Assembly: GCA_016169945.1 (NCBI GenBank)
Contig: JADLSH010000395.1
Location: forward strand, 10,444,001 to 10,508,000
Length of the DNA: 64,000 bases
Direction of reading: 5' to 3'
Source: Trachythela sp. YZ-2020
Taxonomy: Eukaryota > Cnidaria > Anthozoa > Malacalcyonacea > Clavulariidae
The notes beneath the pieces were generated by a model. That model did no database searches, was not told the DNA's origin, and worked only from the letters and a program-made list of their open reading frames with translations. Position numbers and translations under genes: made by a program. Below are positions 46,236-58,255 of this stretch, one piece after another (the first letter of the stretch is position 1; each line of letters opens with the position of its first letter).

Positions 46236-49200
46236 ATGCCAAATACCTGTTCGGCATCAAATTGCAGTAGCCGGTACAAAAAAAGTGAGAACGCAAATCC
46301 AGAAGGCCGTCAATCATTTTACCGGTGAGTAAGAAAAACTTGCAAACTGTGGTTATTCATTTATTTATTGCATGGCTCACTTTGAGGAGTGAGAGTTTTT
46401 GGATTGCAGTTATTTACAGCAATAGTGAAATTTGTTTATAGCACAAAGTTATTTTACACTTGTAATTTATAGTTTAAAATTTAAGCCTTTCATAGCTCAA
46501 ATATTTATTTTACAAAGTGTTTACTTCGCACGCGATTTCATGTCATTTGTTTATTGTTGTTTTTAAATATAATTGTTAGTTTTCGCTACATATTTGAACT
46601 TGTCTGAGTTCTTTGACCTTGCATTTGTTATTGTGTTTGACCTTGAATTATTGAATAATTAGAGTTTTAAAACTCCCACTTGTAAACAAGAAAGGTGTCC
46701 GTGTGTTTACTGTAATAGCCTTTAATTTTAACAGATTTCCACACAAAAACGAGAAACTGTTGCATAAATGGATTACAGCCGTGGGACGAGAAAACTGGTT
46801 TCCTTCAAAAACTGCCGTACTCTGCAACAAGCATTTTTGCGACCACGATTTCGTTCTCAACTCCTATTCGTTTTCAAATTTAAGAAAACAGTTTTTAAAA
46901 AAAGATGCTGTTCCGAGCATTTTTAGCTAAACACCGGTCGAAAACAAACAGGAATTGTTGGACCAGTGTAATGTCTTTTCTGATGCAGACGACCCTTCTT
47001 CAGCTTCGCCTCTCAGCTCATGAGCGTGTTGATTGACAAAGATATAAATTCTGCCTGCAAAAATACAAATCAATGCGAAAAGTTAAAAAAATTGTAAAAT
47101 GAAAATAAGAAAATTAAAACACTTCAGAGAAAGGTTTTACGGCAAGCAAAAACAATACATGGTTTAATGGCAATTTTACACGAAAAAAAACTCTTGTCAA
47201 GTGAACTTGCCGCTATTCTCGAAAGAAATTTTGAGCATATTGAATTGTTTAAGAACGAAGCAAAAAATCATAAATTATTGACTGGTTCACGGTACAGTGA
47301 CGATATTAAAGAATTTGCCGTCTCTTTGCATTTTTACAGCCCTAGGGCTTACAAATTCGTCCGAAAAACTCTGCATTTACCGCATCCTGCAACTCTATGA
47401 TCATGGGCAGGAAATGTAACTTGCAAGCCTGGATTTTTAGCGAATACAATTCACACCCTGTCTGCTAAACTTAAACTGAGTAATGAGACAGAATGCAGTT
47501 TGCTTTTAGACGAAATGTCTATACGAAAGGACACAAAATGGGACAAAAAGAACTCAAAATTTGTTGGCAATGTTGACTTTGGCAACATTAAGGGCGAGGA
47601 TTCTGAAAATACTGCCACAAATGTTTTAGTTGTTATGGCTGTCGGTCTAAAATCACCCTGGCAGATGCCAATTGCTTATTTTTTGACAAGTAGCATCAAT
47701 GCTGAAATCCAAGCAAATTTAATTATCGAAGCTATAAAGCTGTTATTTAAAGAAAACATTATTGTAAAGTCTGTAACGTTTGATGGACCAATAAAAAACA
47801 TTGCAACTGCTCGAAAACTTGGTTGCAAAATTAGTGATTTGCAAGGCTCATTTCCCCATCCTTGTAGATCAGATTTAAACATTTATGTTGTTTTGGACAT
47901 CTGCCACATGCTAAAGTTGGCACGAAACGCTTTAGGATTCATGAAGGTTTTTATCACACCAAAAGGGGAGAAAATTTTGTGGGAAAATATTGAAGCTCTG
48001 CATAAAATTCAACAAGAGGACATATTGCATATTGGCAATAAATTGAAAACAAAACACATCCAGTGGCAAAAGCATAAGATGAACGTTTCGGTTGCTGCTC
48101 AAACTTTAAGTTCATCTGTTTCCTCAGCAATAACGTTTTTGAGAAGTATTCAAGTTCCTGAATTCCAGGACAGCAAAGCTACAAGTGACTTTGTTTTGCT
48201 AATGAATAACTTATTTGATATACTCAACTCAAAAAGTAAATTTGGTAAAAATTTTAAAGCACCAATTACCAAACAAAATTATGAAATGGTCTCAAATTAT
48301 TTGACTGAAGGAACTGTGATCTTGAAATCACTTGAAGATCGCAATGGTTTAAAACTCATCACAGGACCAAGGAAGACCTTCATTCAGGGTTTTGTAATCT
48401 CGGCAAAGTCTATTCTTGCTATCAGCAAGGATCTTTTGTTCAGAGAAAATAGTCAGTACGAATTTGTGTTAACATACAAGTTTTCACAAGATCCTCTGGA
48501 AATGTTCTTCAGCAAAGTTAGAGGCCGCCTAGGCTGGAATAACAATCCAAATGCATTGCAGTTTAAATATGCATTGCGTTCGTTGCTTTTGAAGAACAAG
48601 ATTGAAAGCCCACCAACAGCAAACTGTGTAGGAACTAACGATGACTGTGATAACGAATCTAGTAGTCATGCCATGTCAGATGAACAAGAACAACAAATGT
48701 CCACAATGTTACTTACATCTACTGTTTGGAGGTCGGATGTCATATTTTACATATCCGGTTACATAGCTTTCAAGTTGTTGAAGACTTTGAAGTGCCCAGA
48801 GTGTGCAACAGCATTACATGAACCACCAAATGATGTAGCTGGCCAACATATGTCCCTCCTTACTTGTAAGAGATATGGTAAATTACGCACTCCATCACCT
48901 TCTGTCGTGGTAGTTTGCACATCAACAGACAGACTTGCCCGACAAGAATTATGCAGGTGGACATCAATAAACAAGAAGAGTATTGCCAACATCACCTACA
49001 ATGTTGTCAAAGAAATTAAACTCAGCACATTCCACGACTTGTCAGAGCATTCCAAGCAGTGCCATGCATTAGATGAAAACCTTATTGAAGACCACATTAC
49101 AAGTCTCATAAAGTTAATTGTAAAAAAGTATTTGCAACTATTTATGTACCAGTTTAGTAAGGTGTACACAGAACGCATCATAAAAGAAAATAAAGCATCA

Positions 49201-49245
49201 AAAAGGCATCAACTAACCAAACAAATTTTATTTAATAACGAGTAA
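46236..49245 (+). pseudogene. P-element transposase with THAP domain (THAP9-like)
   Basis: Exon 1 (46236-46324) starts MPNTCSASNCSSRYKKSENA; exon 2 starts at 46735 in phase. Together they form a THAP zinc finger: C-x4-C, then C-x2-H in VLCNKHF, and the AVPSIF end box. Then comes a coiled stretch (LMAILHEKKLLSSELAAILE), LHFYSPRAYKFVRKTLHLPH and the RNase H-like catalytic region LLLDEMSIRKDTKWD, NVLVVMAVGLKSPWQMP and VVLDICHMLKLARNAL. GTP-binding-like and C-terminal parts (YKFSQDPLEMFFSKVRGRLG) follow to the TAA at 49243. The last 581 codons are one open frame. Lesions upstream: TAA at 46927, a frame change near 47020, TAA near 47092 and TGA near 47398. THAP binds the element's ends; the protein cuts and joins DNA. 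Confidence 0.85.
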
Positions 49246-50375
49246 AAACAAGTAAGCTGTTTGCAAGTTCCCAAATTTCCTGGGCTGCACTGGGCAGCAC
49301 AACAACGCCGAGTGCTAGGCGGCGGTTAAGTAACCTGGTTCCCCAAATTTACTTTTGGTTAGGGTCATGGTTCTCTTGATGGAGGAAATGCCATCTAAAA
49401 ACCTGGGAATAATGCTACAGCTTATGATACTCAGAGATAATTAACACCTAAGTTTGTTTAGTTGGACTTTGCATGTTTATACTTTATAATGTAAGTTTCA
49501 AAGGTTTCCATTAGGTTTTACCTAACATATACAATTTGTATTCAGAGTGTTGCAATAAATTTAAAAAAAACAACCTGAACTGATTTTGTAGAATGTGTTT
49601 ATTAATTATATGTCAAAACTCAAAAGCGCCAGTCAGATGGGCATTCAAACGTAATAATAACAAACATGAATGATGAACAGCAGTTCATCATGAACTGCTA
49701 AAGGTTAGTAATGTATATAAAAAATTAACCCACCTCGAAATCCACTCTTCCCGTAATAAGATGTAAACGTTTTACTGTTAGTGTACAAATCGATACATGT
49801 GGAAACAAACTTGAGCTGTTCAGCACAAGGTTCAGCATTGGAACAACTTTGCAAAACCATGCCGCTTGTGTATAAACTGCAAAACAAACTGTCCATCCAC
49901 GATCCATGTCGTAACTGATGAGCGTTGATCCAGAACATCGCAAATACCTTTTGAAAATTTGAATAAATCCATTCCTAGGCCGCACGTTTGCAGACAACAA
50001 GCAGTCAATTCATTTTAAATTTGAATTAAAAATGGTGCGGCCATTTTTATATCGCGATTTGTACTTCTTTAAAACCATCCAAATAGGCAAATATAAACGA
50101 AATACGTAATACATTTGTAACTTCGAAACGAAACATCCTTCCATGTATACACGACTCCAAATTATCTTCGATATAATAATCTGATTCGCAACAAAAATCA
50201 ACAAATAAGTCAATATAAACCTTGCTGCCCAAAAGCTTCGCTCCTTGGCTTACAAGTTACAAGCTGGCAAGTGGCAACCGCGCGAAATTCCTTGCCACAG
50301 GAGTTTGGGACGAGCCAAAGTGCCCTTATAAATCGGCCATTTTGTGGCGACAAAATTTTTACTGAGCGGAGATAG
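49246..50375. other. P-element 3' non-coding region
   Basis: It contains the 3' part of the element. Minus-strand open stretches near 49725-50000 (GWTVCFAVYTQAAWFCKVVP) are codon-like but match nothing I know and lack splice evidence. Subterminal repeats near 50320-50350 precede the right inverted repeat. Confidence 0.4.
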
Positions 50376-50770
50376 GACTACGCATTCTATATCTATTATT
50401 TCTATGGAGGAACCCTTGAACCTCTAGGGATTAATAGGAACATTCTTCTCAATGTTCACTAATATCCTAACCTGACCAAAAGAAATTGCGGGCTCAAATT
50501 CGTCATCAAAGCGAAACCAAGATGGCGTTTTGAAGTCAGTGCTTCGCACATGTCAAGGTGGGTAGTATTATGCTTTTACTAAGACTTATATGCGATTCCG
50601 TGCATTGGGAATTATTTTTTAGTAGTTTAGCATTCAAAGACCATTTTGAACATGTTTGTTGCTTGAATTTGTTTTTTTGGGCTTGATAATATGCAAATTT
50701 CATAGCGGGACTTTCTAGTCCTGACAGGTGTTTAGATCGAAAAAATTGTTCCAATTGAGGTTGATAAGTG

Positions 50771-53251
50771 ATGATGAATAAATCTAGATATAATATGTCT
50801 GAGGTACTTGACATGTTGGAGGGCATTCCTCTTGATGTAATTGATGGTAATACCAGTGAAGAGTCCAGTGAATTCAGTGAAAATGATGATATTGATTATG
50901 ATCCAATAGATGATATTAATGATGAAGAGGATATTAATGATGAAGAGGATAATAACGATAAATAGAATAATAATGATAAAGAGGATATAAATGATGGAGA
51001 TGTCGGCTTGGATGAGGAACAAGATGAGGTTGAGGCGACATGCCAAAAGAAACCGGCAAAGACAAAGGTGACAAGAAGGAAGATTTCAACAAAGGCTGAT
51101 CCAAAAAGTATATTGTAGACAATGACATGGAACATGAACCAACTACTCAACAAGTTAAGTTTTTACAAAGTAAGTTGTCCAAACTTGGAACAAGTAAAGA
51201 CAAGATTTCTGGTGAAAGAGTCAAGTCTTTGTTTGAGATCGCCAAGCGGCACTGGCAGAAAGTGGATAAACCTGTAAAAAGTTACAGTTTTGATGAGCCT
51301 CAAGGTAAGCAAAAACAACTATTGCCACAAACAATTGATGTACCCGTATGGCAACTGCTTCCATTATTGTGAATTGCACAGAGTACCCCTGAAACCCAAA
51401 TAATCTGGTTTAGGCATGTTTCAAACGTTGCGCTACTGTCGTGCTGAACTAAATTCAATAATTAAATTCGACTGTAGCTCAACGTTTGAAATCATTCGGT
51501 TCGGCAAATTGAATTTAGCTTGCTACATCCATTAAATTCTTTGAACACTTTTGATTTATAGGACCCAAAGAGGAGTACTTCTCAGACCACATGACTCCAA
51601 CAGATGCATTTTTACAATACCTTGATACTGATGTGGTAGACAACATCCTGTACCAGACAAACCTATATGCCAACCAAAGAGAAAGAAATTTTCCATCGAA
51701 ATTTGATGTTTACCAAGGCAAGAATACTGAAATGTGTTAGGTGGTGAAAATGATGTGGAATGAGAGAGGTTTGGGTTGGGTGAGAAAGTTGTGAGCACTA
51801 TATGGTTAATGATCTTCATGGGAAACACCACCAGGTCTATTTTGACAATTAGTTTTCTTCCATTGCACTTATGGAGTATCTAAAACAGAAAAGTGTCGAC
51901 GCCTTGTTGCACTATAAGAAGCACCAGAATGGCACTGCCTGTCGGGGAGTAAAACCTGATAAAAGGTTTGAGCAGGGCGAGTCAGATCATCGGGTATCTA
52001 TCGAAGGTATTGTGTATTTCAAATGGAATGACAACAAGCCTGTTCATGTTGTTTCAAACTTTCATTGTTCAGATTGTTCTGTAATTCTCAGGACTCAGAA
52101 GGATGGCACACAGAGTGAGTTCCCTTGCCCAACTGCCATTATAGATTACAACAAGTACATGGGCAGTCCTCGCAATTTTGATAAATCTTCGGCGGCAAAA
52201 AAATGCCGCCGATATTTCGAAGTTCGGAGGCAGTTCGGCGGCAATTTTTTTGTCTCATATAAAATGACACTGACTTTGACAGAGAACTGAATTATTTTAT
52301 AGTATTCTCTTGACTCTACTGATTAAAAGTGTTTGATATTCGAAGAAACGTTGTTTCACACACAATAACATTGAGACCAGCTATCAATCTTTTAGTTTAA
52401 CTTTGTTACACTACGGACGTTGTTCTAAAATTGTTGCACATGGACGAAACCAAACCCGTCGTTACCACTGATCTGAGATCAGTGGTCGTTACACGTGGCC
52501 AGCGGTGTGTATGTTTGGTGGAACTTGAAGTTACATGAAGTATATCAGAGCTACTTTCGATGTATTTTAAAATAAGCCACAAAAATAGTGTTCACAAAAG
52601 AATAGTTCACTTTCCCGAATTATTTTCTGTGAAGTGAACTACAAATAATTAAAATCATAATCATATGTTCATACTTGGAAGAATTAATCGAATTGAGAAG
52701 GCAGTGAAGCATCATCAGTGACACAAATTCGGCGGCATTATCGGCGGCAATTGCCTTTTGCCGCCGAAAATTGCGAGGACTGCATGGGGGGTGTAGATAA
52801 AGCTGACATGCTTTGCAGTATATATGGTCTAAATAGAAAGTCAAAGAAATGGTGGCACCAGATATTTTTTGGCATAATTGATCGTACTATAATTAATGCC
52901 ATGGTTGCTTTTAGTAAATTAGACAACACACAAATTAATACCCTGGAATTTAAAAGACAGGTTGCCCAGGGTCTTGTAACTCTTTGCCACAAGCCAAAGA
53001 TTGGGCGACCATTCTCTGTATCCTGTTAACTGTGAAGAAACATCGTAAGACTGGGTACTCTGTGTCAAGAGCAATCAGAGTTGGGAACCGGGGAGCTCAT
53101 TCGGTTGTTTACCAAGAGAGGCGAGGCCGCTGTGAAGTTTGTGCAAATAAGGATGTAGAATCTCGACCTCAGAGCCAATGCTCAATGTGCAAAATATTTT
53201 TTGTGCAGCAATAAGAATAAGAATTGCTTCAATGAGTATCATGAATTTTGA
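50771..53251 (+). pseudogene. piggyBac-like transposase, deleted and split by a MITE
   Basis: From ATG at 50771 an acidic repeat region (DDINDEEDINDEEDNND) leads, after frame breaks, to RVKSLFEIAKRHWQKVDKPV. An intron (51305-51561) precedes FSDHMTPTDAFLQYLD and NILYQTNLYANQRE, the start of the piggyBac DDD domain. About 150 residues are missing near 51730, taking the first catalytic Asp. HHQVYFDN (third catalytic region) is followed by TAG. Then GIVYFKWNDNKPVHVVSNFH, FPCPTAIIDYNKYMG, the MITE, and GGVDKADMLCSIYGLNRKSK and WWHQIFFGIIDRTIINA. The end holds a Cys-rich finger, RCEVCANKD and CSMCK, and, one frame over, NCFNEYHEF. It is dead by several lesions. Its TTAA-flanked ends were not found. 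Confidence 0.8.
52164..52782. mobile_element. 619-bp MITE inside the piggyBac-like gene
   Basis: Terminal inverted repeats cagtcctcgcaatttt are perfect over 16 bp. CATGGG is duplicated directly on both sides (52158-52163 and 52783-52788). Removing one copy restores the YNKYMGGVDKAD frame exactly, so the boundaries are sound. Inside are tcggcggcaa repeats near both ends and a palindrome, cactgatctgagatcagtg, near 52470. CAGTC ends resemble hAT elements, but the duplication reads as six rather than eight bases. Confidence 0.85.
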
Positions 53252-53280
53252 ACATTGATTTGTTGCTGGTTGCTGAATGT

Positions 53281-53334
53281 ACTAGGTTTGGTTGATGCAC
53301 TAGGATTGGTTGATGCACTAGGATTGGTTGATGG
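53281..53334. repeat. 18-bp tandem repeat, three units
   Basis: ggttgatgcactaggatt is repeated about three times just after the piggyBac-like gene end, with minor changes in the first and last units. Confidence 0.8.
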
Positions 53335-53476
53335 TGATTATAAAACTTTGTAAAAAGATTAACATCAAATTTGAGTGCACAAAATTACAAAGAATGGATT
53401 GCATAGTGTAAGAATTTCTTATGGTGGTAGATTAAGGGATATAAGACAAAATGTGCATGCATACATGTGTTGAACA

Positions 53477-53502
53477 TGATATCTCACGAGTGAGATATCA
53501 TC
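53477..53502. repeat. Perfect 26-bp palindrome
   Basis: atgatatctcac, a two-base centre, then gtgagatatcat. A related 22-bp palindrome, ataatctcaca/tgtgagattat, lies at 53791-53812. The pair, in inverted-type words and 290 bp apart, may mark the ends of a small element, but I found no duplication flanking them. Confidence 0.8.
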
Positions 53503-53812
53503 AGGGCCGTTCCGAACACTGTTTATTTGGGGGGTGGGGTGTGAAACAGGTTGATCTACCTGATTTTTTTTACCATATCACATTTTACCTGAAAATATTT
53601 CCCGACAAATGAAATAAATCTAGCATAAACATTTTACCAACGCCTTGACAACATGTTTAATTAAATGGATATCATGTTCAACACAAGAAATAAATCTGGT
53701 ATTTCCAAGCATCCATGTATTTTTCTGTTTATTATATAAAGGACAGTCTTTTCAAACAAAATAAAATATCCATTTTCATAAACTTCATAAATAATCTCAC
53801 ATGTGAGATTAT

Positions 53813-54871
53813 CAGTTTTATCAGTGCTCGATGATACTGACGTACATCCTGTGTCCTTGAAGGTGAACTTGTCAAAGTAACGTGGTTTTGTAATGATAAG
53901 GTATTTTTGAGATTATTACCACCCACAAGTTTTGATGTGTAATCTTGGAATCTGAACTTATCAAAGTATCATGGGTTTTGTTATACTTTAGATCAATCCG
54001 TACATTCTATCAACCGTTTATACATGCATGGTTTAGCATAAAAATCAACAAATAAATCACCCCAGAGTTGCAAAGAATTCAATTTAACATTCTTAATAAC
54101 CTCAAGGGTTAAGGTAAAATTCCAACACTTTATAAGCAGACAATTCCTCTTCATCAAAAGCACCACGATAAGTTTGACAATCAAAAGACATGATCACATT
54201 GAAAATGACACTAAACAATGTCATATATTTATATATTAATAAAAATCAGACCAATCTGTGCAAGCTATAATTTCTTCAGACTTACATCCGAACCAGCTTT
54301 TGCAATTCTTTTTATCCCAATCAGGTGCATTGCGATACGACAGACAATACGGTCAAAGTGGCAAACAGGAATGCAAATGATCACTTTGCAGTCTATGAAT
54401 ATATTGTAACTATATGATAGACAGAGATCAGACAACAGAGATATACACAATTATGATGCCTAAAATAAGCGATCACTTCATGCAAATTAGGCGAAGCACA
54501 CATTCTATCATGCGCCTGACCTTGAAATTGCTACTAATTTTAAAAAGCAAAATATTTTAATTGTCTGCAAAAATAATGAATGTGGAAAAGGAGAAATGGG
54601 ACTCGCATAAACAAATTCTCGTGTTTTATCGGAAGCACACATTCTATTGATATCATACATTTACTTTGAATGACCAATCACAGCTTTTGATTGATATATG
54701 AAACAGCATTTGATTGGTTGTGTGATACGACAGGCCCAGTGGTTCTTTTGTTGTCTGTGTTTTAACTTTTAAACGTTTGCAGGGCATCACTTACTGTATT
54801 TTATAATCTCGGGCATCATTTAAATATTTCAACCGTTGTAGATAAGGAACAAGAAAAGGAAGGTGGGTTAC
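53813..54871. other. Non-coding stretch with diffuse repeats
   Basis: Imperfect repeats aggtgaacttgtcaaagta / ctgaacttatcaaagtatc (53862, 53956) and gcacacattctat (54495, 54634) occur. No gene is seen. Confidence 0.4.
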
Positions 54872-54980
54872 GGTTCACTAGTCCGAAGGTTCACTAGTCC
54901 GAAGGTTCACTAGTCCGAAGGTTCACTACTCCGAAGGTTCACTAGTCCGAAAGTTCACTACTCCGAAGGTTTCACTCCGA
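54872..54980. repeat. 16-bp minisatellite (ggttcactagtccgaa)
   Basis: Six to seven head-to-tail units of ggttcactagtccgaa occur, with an actact variant in alternate late units and a truncated last unit. Flanks show no genes. Confidence 0.95.
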
Positions 54981-55434
54981 AATATGCACGTTCTGAATTG
55001 CAATTACGTGTCCTACTGGGTAAGAATATGCACGAAAGACAGTTAAGGAACAGGTTAAGGCGATGATATAACTAGTTTCAACGACTATTTCCGATGGCGA
55101 TGCTACACAGAATTCGATTTGTTTGGCAACGCGTTCCTCCTTGGAAAATGTCGCCTGTATTACTGATAACCTTTAAATATAAAACTTTTTGCAGGCAGTT
55201 TTTGACTCGTTAAGATTACGAAAATATATATTTCCTTTGACGCACATATCTTACTGATGAGTTTATGTAGCTTTACATAAATGACAAAATTGCTATGCTA
55301 GTATAAGAATTGTTGAAAGGATAGCTCTAGTTATAGTAGCTATTTGTGGAACATTAAACAATTATCGGATGAGGCTGAGCATGATATCAAGAGCCCGAGG
55401 TCAATGTTATCTGCCGAAGCGAATACAATATGCC

Positions 55435-55554
55435 CAGCCTAGTTCCTAGGCCTCTAAGCGTTCTCATTAATATGTGGGCTGCTCTAGCGCGCATTTCATT
55501 CGGTGACGTCACGGAAATATAGAACGCGCAGATAGAGGACTAGGGACTAGTCTG
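55435..55554. mobile_element. 120-bp MITE with 10-bp duplication
   Basis: ACAATATGCC is repeated directly at 55425-55434 and 55555-55564. The ends cagcctagttcctaggcctc and gaggactagggactagtctg are inverted repeats with a few changes. A 9-10-bp duplication is typical of Mutator-type elements, so this may be a small MULE derivative. Confidence 0.8.
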
Positions 55555-55564
55555 ACAATATGCC

Positions 55565-56453
55565 AACCGTGGTGGGGTCCTCGGAGAGACAGCATCCAAT
55601 AATAGCATTTTTTTTAATCGATCGAAGTTCGATCTAAAAAACTATTATTCCATGCCGATGACATCACCCGCGGAATTAACGTGAGAACTACCGGATATTG
55701 AGCATTATCCGGGGCTTTTTGACCAATCCGAAACGAGAATAGAGTTTGACTGTATAATAATAATCATATATAATTAACAGTTAATGAATATTGCGATATG
55801 CATAATTATTTAAATGTTCCCATCTCAGTGTGACAACGACGGCTTCTAATGATTATGTGTAACTGCCACATAGCATTATGTCATAAGTAATTTACCAAAA
55901 ATTGATTTTTTATTATTAGCGAAATAAGTTACAAAACAAGAGACAACAATCAACATTCGTCAACTTTTCAATTAAGGTGGCTCGATACAGTTTTCAAAAA
56001 TTCAAGTGTACAACATTTTGAATTTCTTAAACTCCGTGTTTTAAGGTCTTACTCGCCATATATCGGTGTTTTCATACATTTTGATGTTTCTACTTTCAAC
56101 GTTTTTGTAACACATAGTTCGTTGCTATGGCAACACACCCATCCGAAATTCACTAAATATAATTATTAGATGTGATACTGCATTCCAATAGCGCTCAACA
56201 TCCCGGACTCCATTAATGTAGTCGGTCTTCAATCTCCGAAATTGATTTTCCAACCGTTGCGGCGACGCTTTCGTGTGGGATGACCGCCATTATCATCGGG
56301 ATTTTCCAGCTTAGAAATTAAATATGGCGGTCATTTGTGAGAGACATGTCCTTGTAGGGAGATATTAACCATGTGACTCTTAAATGGCCGCCAAATTCAA
56401 TTCCTAAACTTAGAAAAATAACCTACTAAATGGGGACTCACAACTGGGCGCGT
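55565..56453. other. Non-coding stretch
   Basis: No gene is seen. It includes attaaggtggctcgata near 55974, part of the dispersed repeat also at 6988 and 40549, and tcgatcgaagttcgatc at about 55617, a short palindrome. Confidence 0.4.
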
Positions 56454-56754
56454 TGTCGGGAATTTGTCTCAAAAATCACATTTTTTGCGCCCTATGGCCT
56501 CGCTATATGTTTCCCGCGACACTGGATAAAATAATAACTTCCACACTTTTAAAATACAAACATAGTTTTAATCAAAACATATAAAATTGAAAGAAATATA
56601 AATAAAACAATAGAAAAACCGAATATTCCGTGTTCGCTCAGTAAACTCTCAAAATCATTCGATAATGTCATGGTAACACTGACTTATAAACATAACTGAA
56701 ATATGAACTTAAGATAATTAAGTTAAAGTGTCAAACAACTGATCATTTCCAACA
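56454..56754 (-). repeat. BEL/Pao 3' LTR
   Basis: 301 bp, identical by eye to the 5' LTR at 62355. The purine tract cttaaatagggggagag precedes it on the minus strand. Confidence 0.93.
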
Positions 56755-56794
56755 CTCTCCCCCTATTTAAGTTATATGGACTTAAATATAAACG

Positions 56795-57925
56795 TTAATC
56801 TTCATCGTTCTCGTTCGCCATAATCCCCACCAATCGATCCGCCGCCGTACTCTTGGCCTTTCGAGTGCTCCGTGAACCGTCATCATTCGCTGTACGCACG
56901 TCTTCGCATCGCTTCTCTTTATCCGAATCGCTCACTTCACCACAACCGTCCGACTGGTGAGACTCCTCTTCCGTTCCGCGATTTCTAGGTCACATATCAA
57001 TTGCAGCGGTCTTTCGATGACATACCCGTTACCCGTTTTGATCTTGAGCCCTCGCGTTACGCCGTCTTTTCCAACAATCGTGTCGATCACCTTCCCGATC
57101 CTCCATTTCGCTTGACGTTGGATTGAATCTTTCAGAAGAACAACCGAATTCTTCCTGGTATCTTTTGCTTCTCATCGCCATTTCGTGTAGTAAACCGTTC
57201 TTGCAAGGCGTGCAAGTATTCGTTAACCCACCGCTTTCGAGCATTTCGTCGAACCACGACCTAAGGTAGCGCAATCTTCTGTGCATTTCCCCGCCTTCGT
57301 CTAACTCCTCATCGTTTTCCTCCAAAAACAAAGTGGGTTGTCCATGTATTAGGATGTTGGGCGTTATGACTGGTGCTTCGTAATCTTCTCCTCGTAACAC
57401 AGCGGCCGATTGTTCATAAAGACTTCAACGTCCAAAAGTGCTTCTTCCAACTCGTCGAATTTCAAAATGCTTTACCGATCGTTTTCGAAAGACTGTTCTT
57501 CATAATACCCACAAGCCTTTCGAAGAAACCGCCCACCACGGCGATCGTGACATGTTGAATCTCCATTCAATGCCTTTTACCGCCAGGTAGTTGAAGAGAT
57601 CATCATCGTTAGCCAAAGTTGCCAACCACTTCTTTGTCGCCTTGAACGTTTTCGCGTTGTCACTAATGATCAAGCTCGGTGATCCACGTCTCGCAACAAA
57701 CTTCTTCAACGTTGTTTTGAACTCCCTGGCCGTCATATCTTTACACAGGCTAAGATGTACTGCTCTTGTGCTCGCACATGTAAACAAGGCAACGTAGGAC
57801 TTGCTCGTTTTATTCTTCCCAGATTTATAGTATAGTGGACCAGCAAAATCCACTCCTGTCGTGCTAAACGGCTCCGTAAACTCTGTTCGAAAGTTTGGAA
57901 GGGCAGCTGTCGTAGGAGGACTCAT
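56795..57925 (-). pseudogene. BEL/Pao integrase and C-terminal tail, frameshifted
   Basis: The integrase core is visible: TTGVDFAGPLYYKSGKNKTS (first Asp), LIISDNAKTFKATKKWL (second Asp) and, after a one-base deletion near 57535, FFERLVGIMKNSLSKTIGKA (Glu). A further shift leads to DELEEALLDVEVFMNNRPLC, then VITPNILIHGQPTLFLEEND. Another frame carries YLHALQERF and the beta-barrel-like tail KIKTGNGYVIERPL. The end, STRKAKSTAADRLVGIM, is the basic tail usual for this family, with the stop at 56795-56797. It would join retroelement DNA to the genome; at least three frame breaks prevent this. Confidence 0.8.
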
Positions 57926-58255
57926 CGCTTTCGCTCTAAACAGTTTGCAATGGTTGCACTTGTGTCGGACACTCTTCGTAAGTGATCTTAATCTTGGAAT
58001 CCAAAACCTTTCTCTAACCTTCGCACATCGCTACTGACTTCCATGCAAGCAAGGTTTGTGGCAAATGTTTCATTATCCGTTTTGCTAGAATCGATTCTCT
58101 CTTCTTGGGATGGGTTGTAGGTTTGATCCTTCCCCTTCACACGCGAACACTCACTCCTCACTCTGTCCTGAGCCCATGTCTGTCTTCTCCATGTTTGTCG
58201 CTTTCGTTTGTCGTTATCAAATTATATCCGCCTCAGACACTCCTCTCCGATCATC

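Larger units (their letters stand above)
46048..50406 (+). mobile_element. P element, structurally complete (4,359 bp)
   Basis: Perfect 31-bp terminal inverted repeats begin catagaaataatagatatag. The 8-bp duplication GAGGAACC lies at 46040-46047 and 50407-50414. Both the 31-bp repeat length and the 8-bp duplication equal those of the Drosophila P element. Subterminal words gtcgcca/tggcgac (inverted) and cccttataaatc(a/g)gccatttt (direct) occur near both ends. Inside is one THAP-P transposase gene with a few lesions. Intact ends and duplication suggest a fairly recent insertion. Confidence 0.9.

Noticed and set aside
19059..46929. Reassignment of TAA to a sense codon, suggested by in-frame TAA codons at 19059, 36241, 36871 and 46927
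   Set aside because: TAA also ends clear genes such as the LINE and P transposase frames, TGA occurs as an internal lesion too, and frameshifts accompany most cases. Decay or sequencing error is simpler.
50896..51153. Minus-strand Ser-rich open frames
   Set aside because: Antisense shadow of the acidic repeat in the piggyBac-like N terminus.
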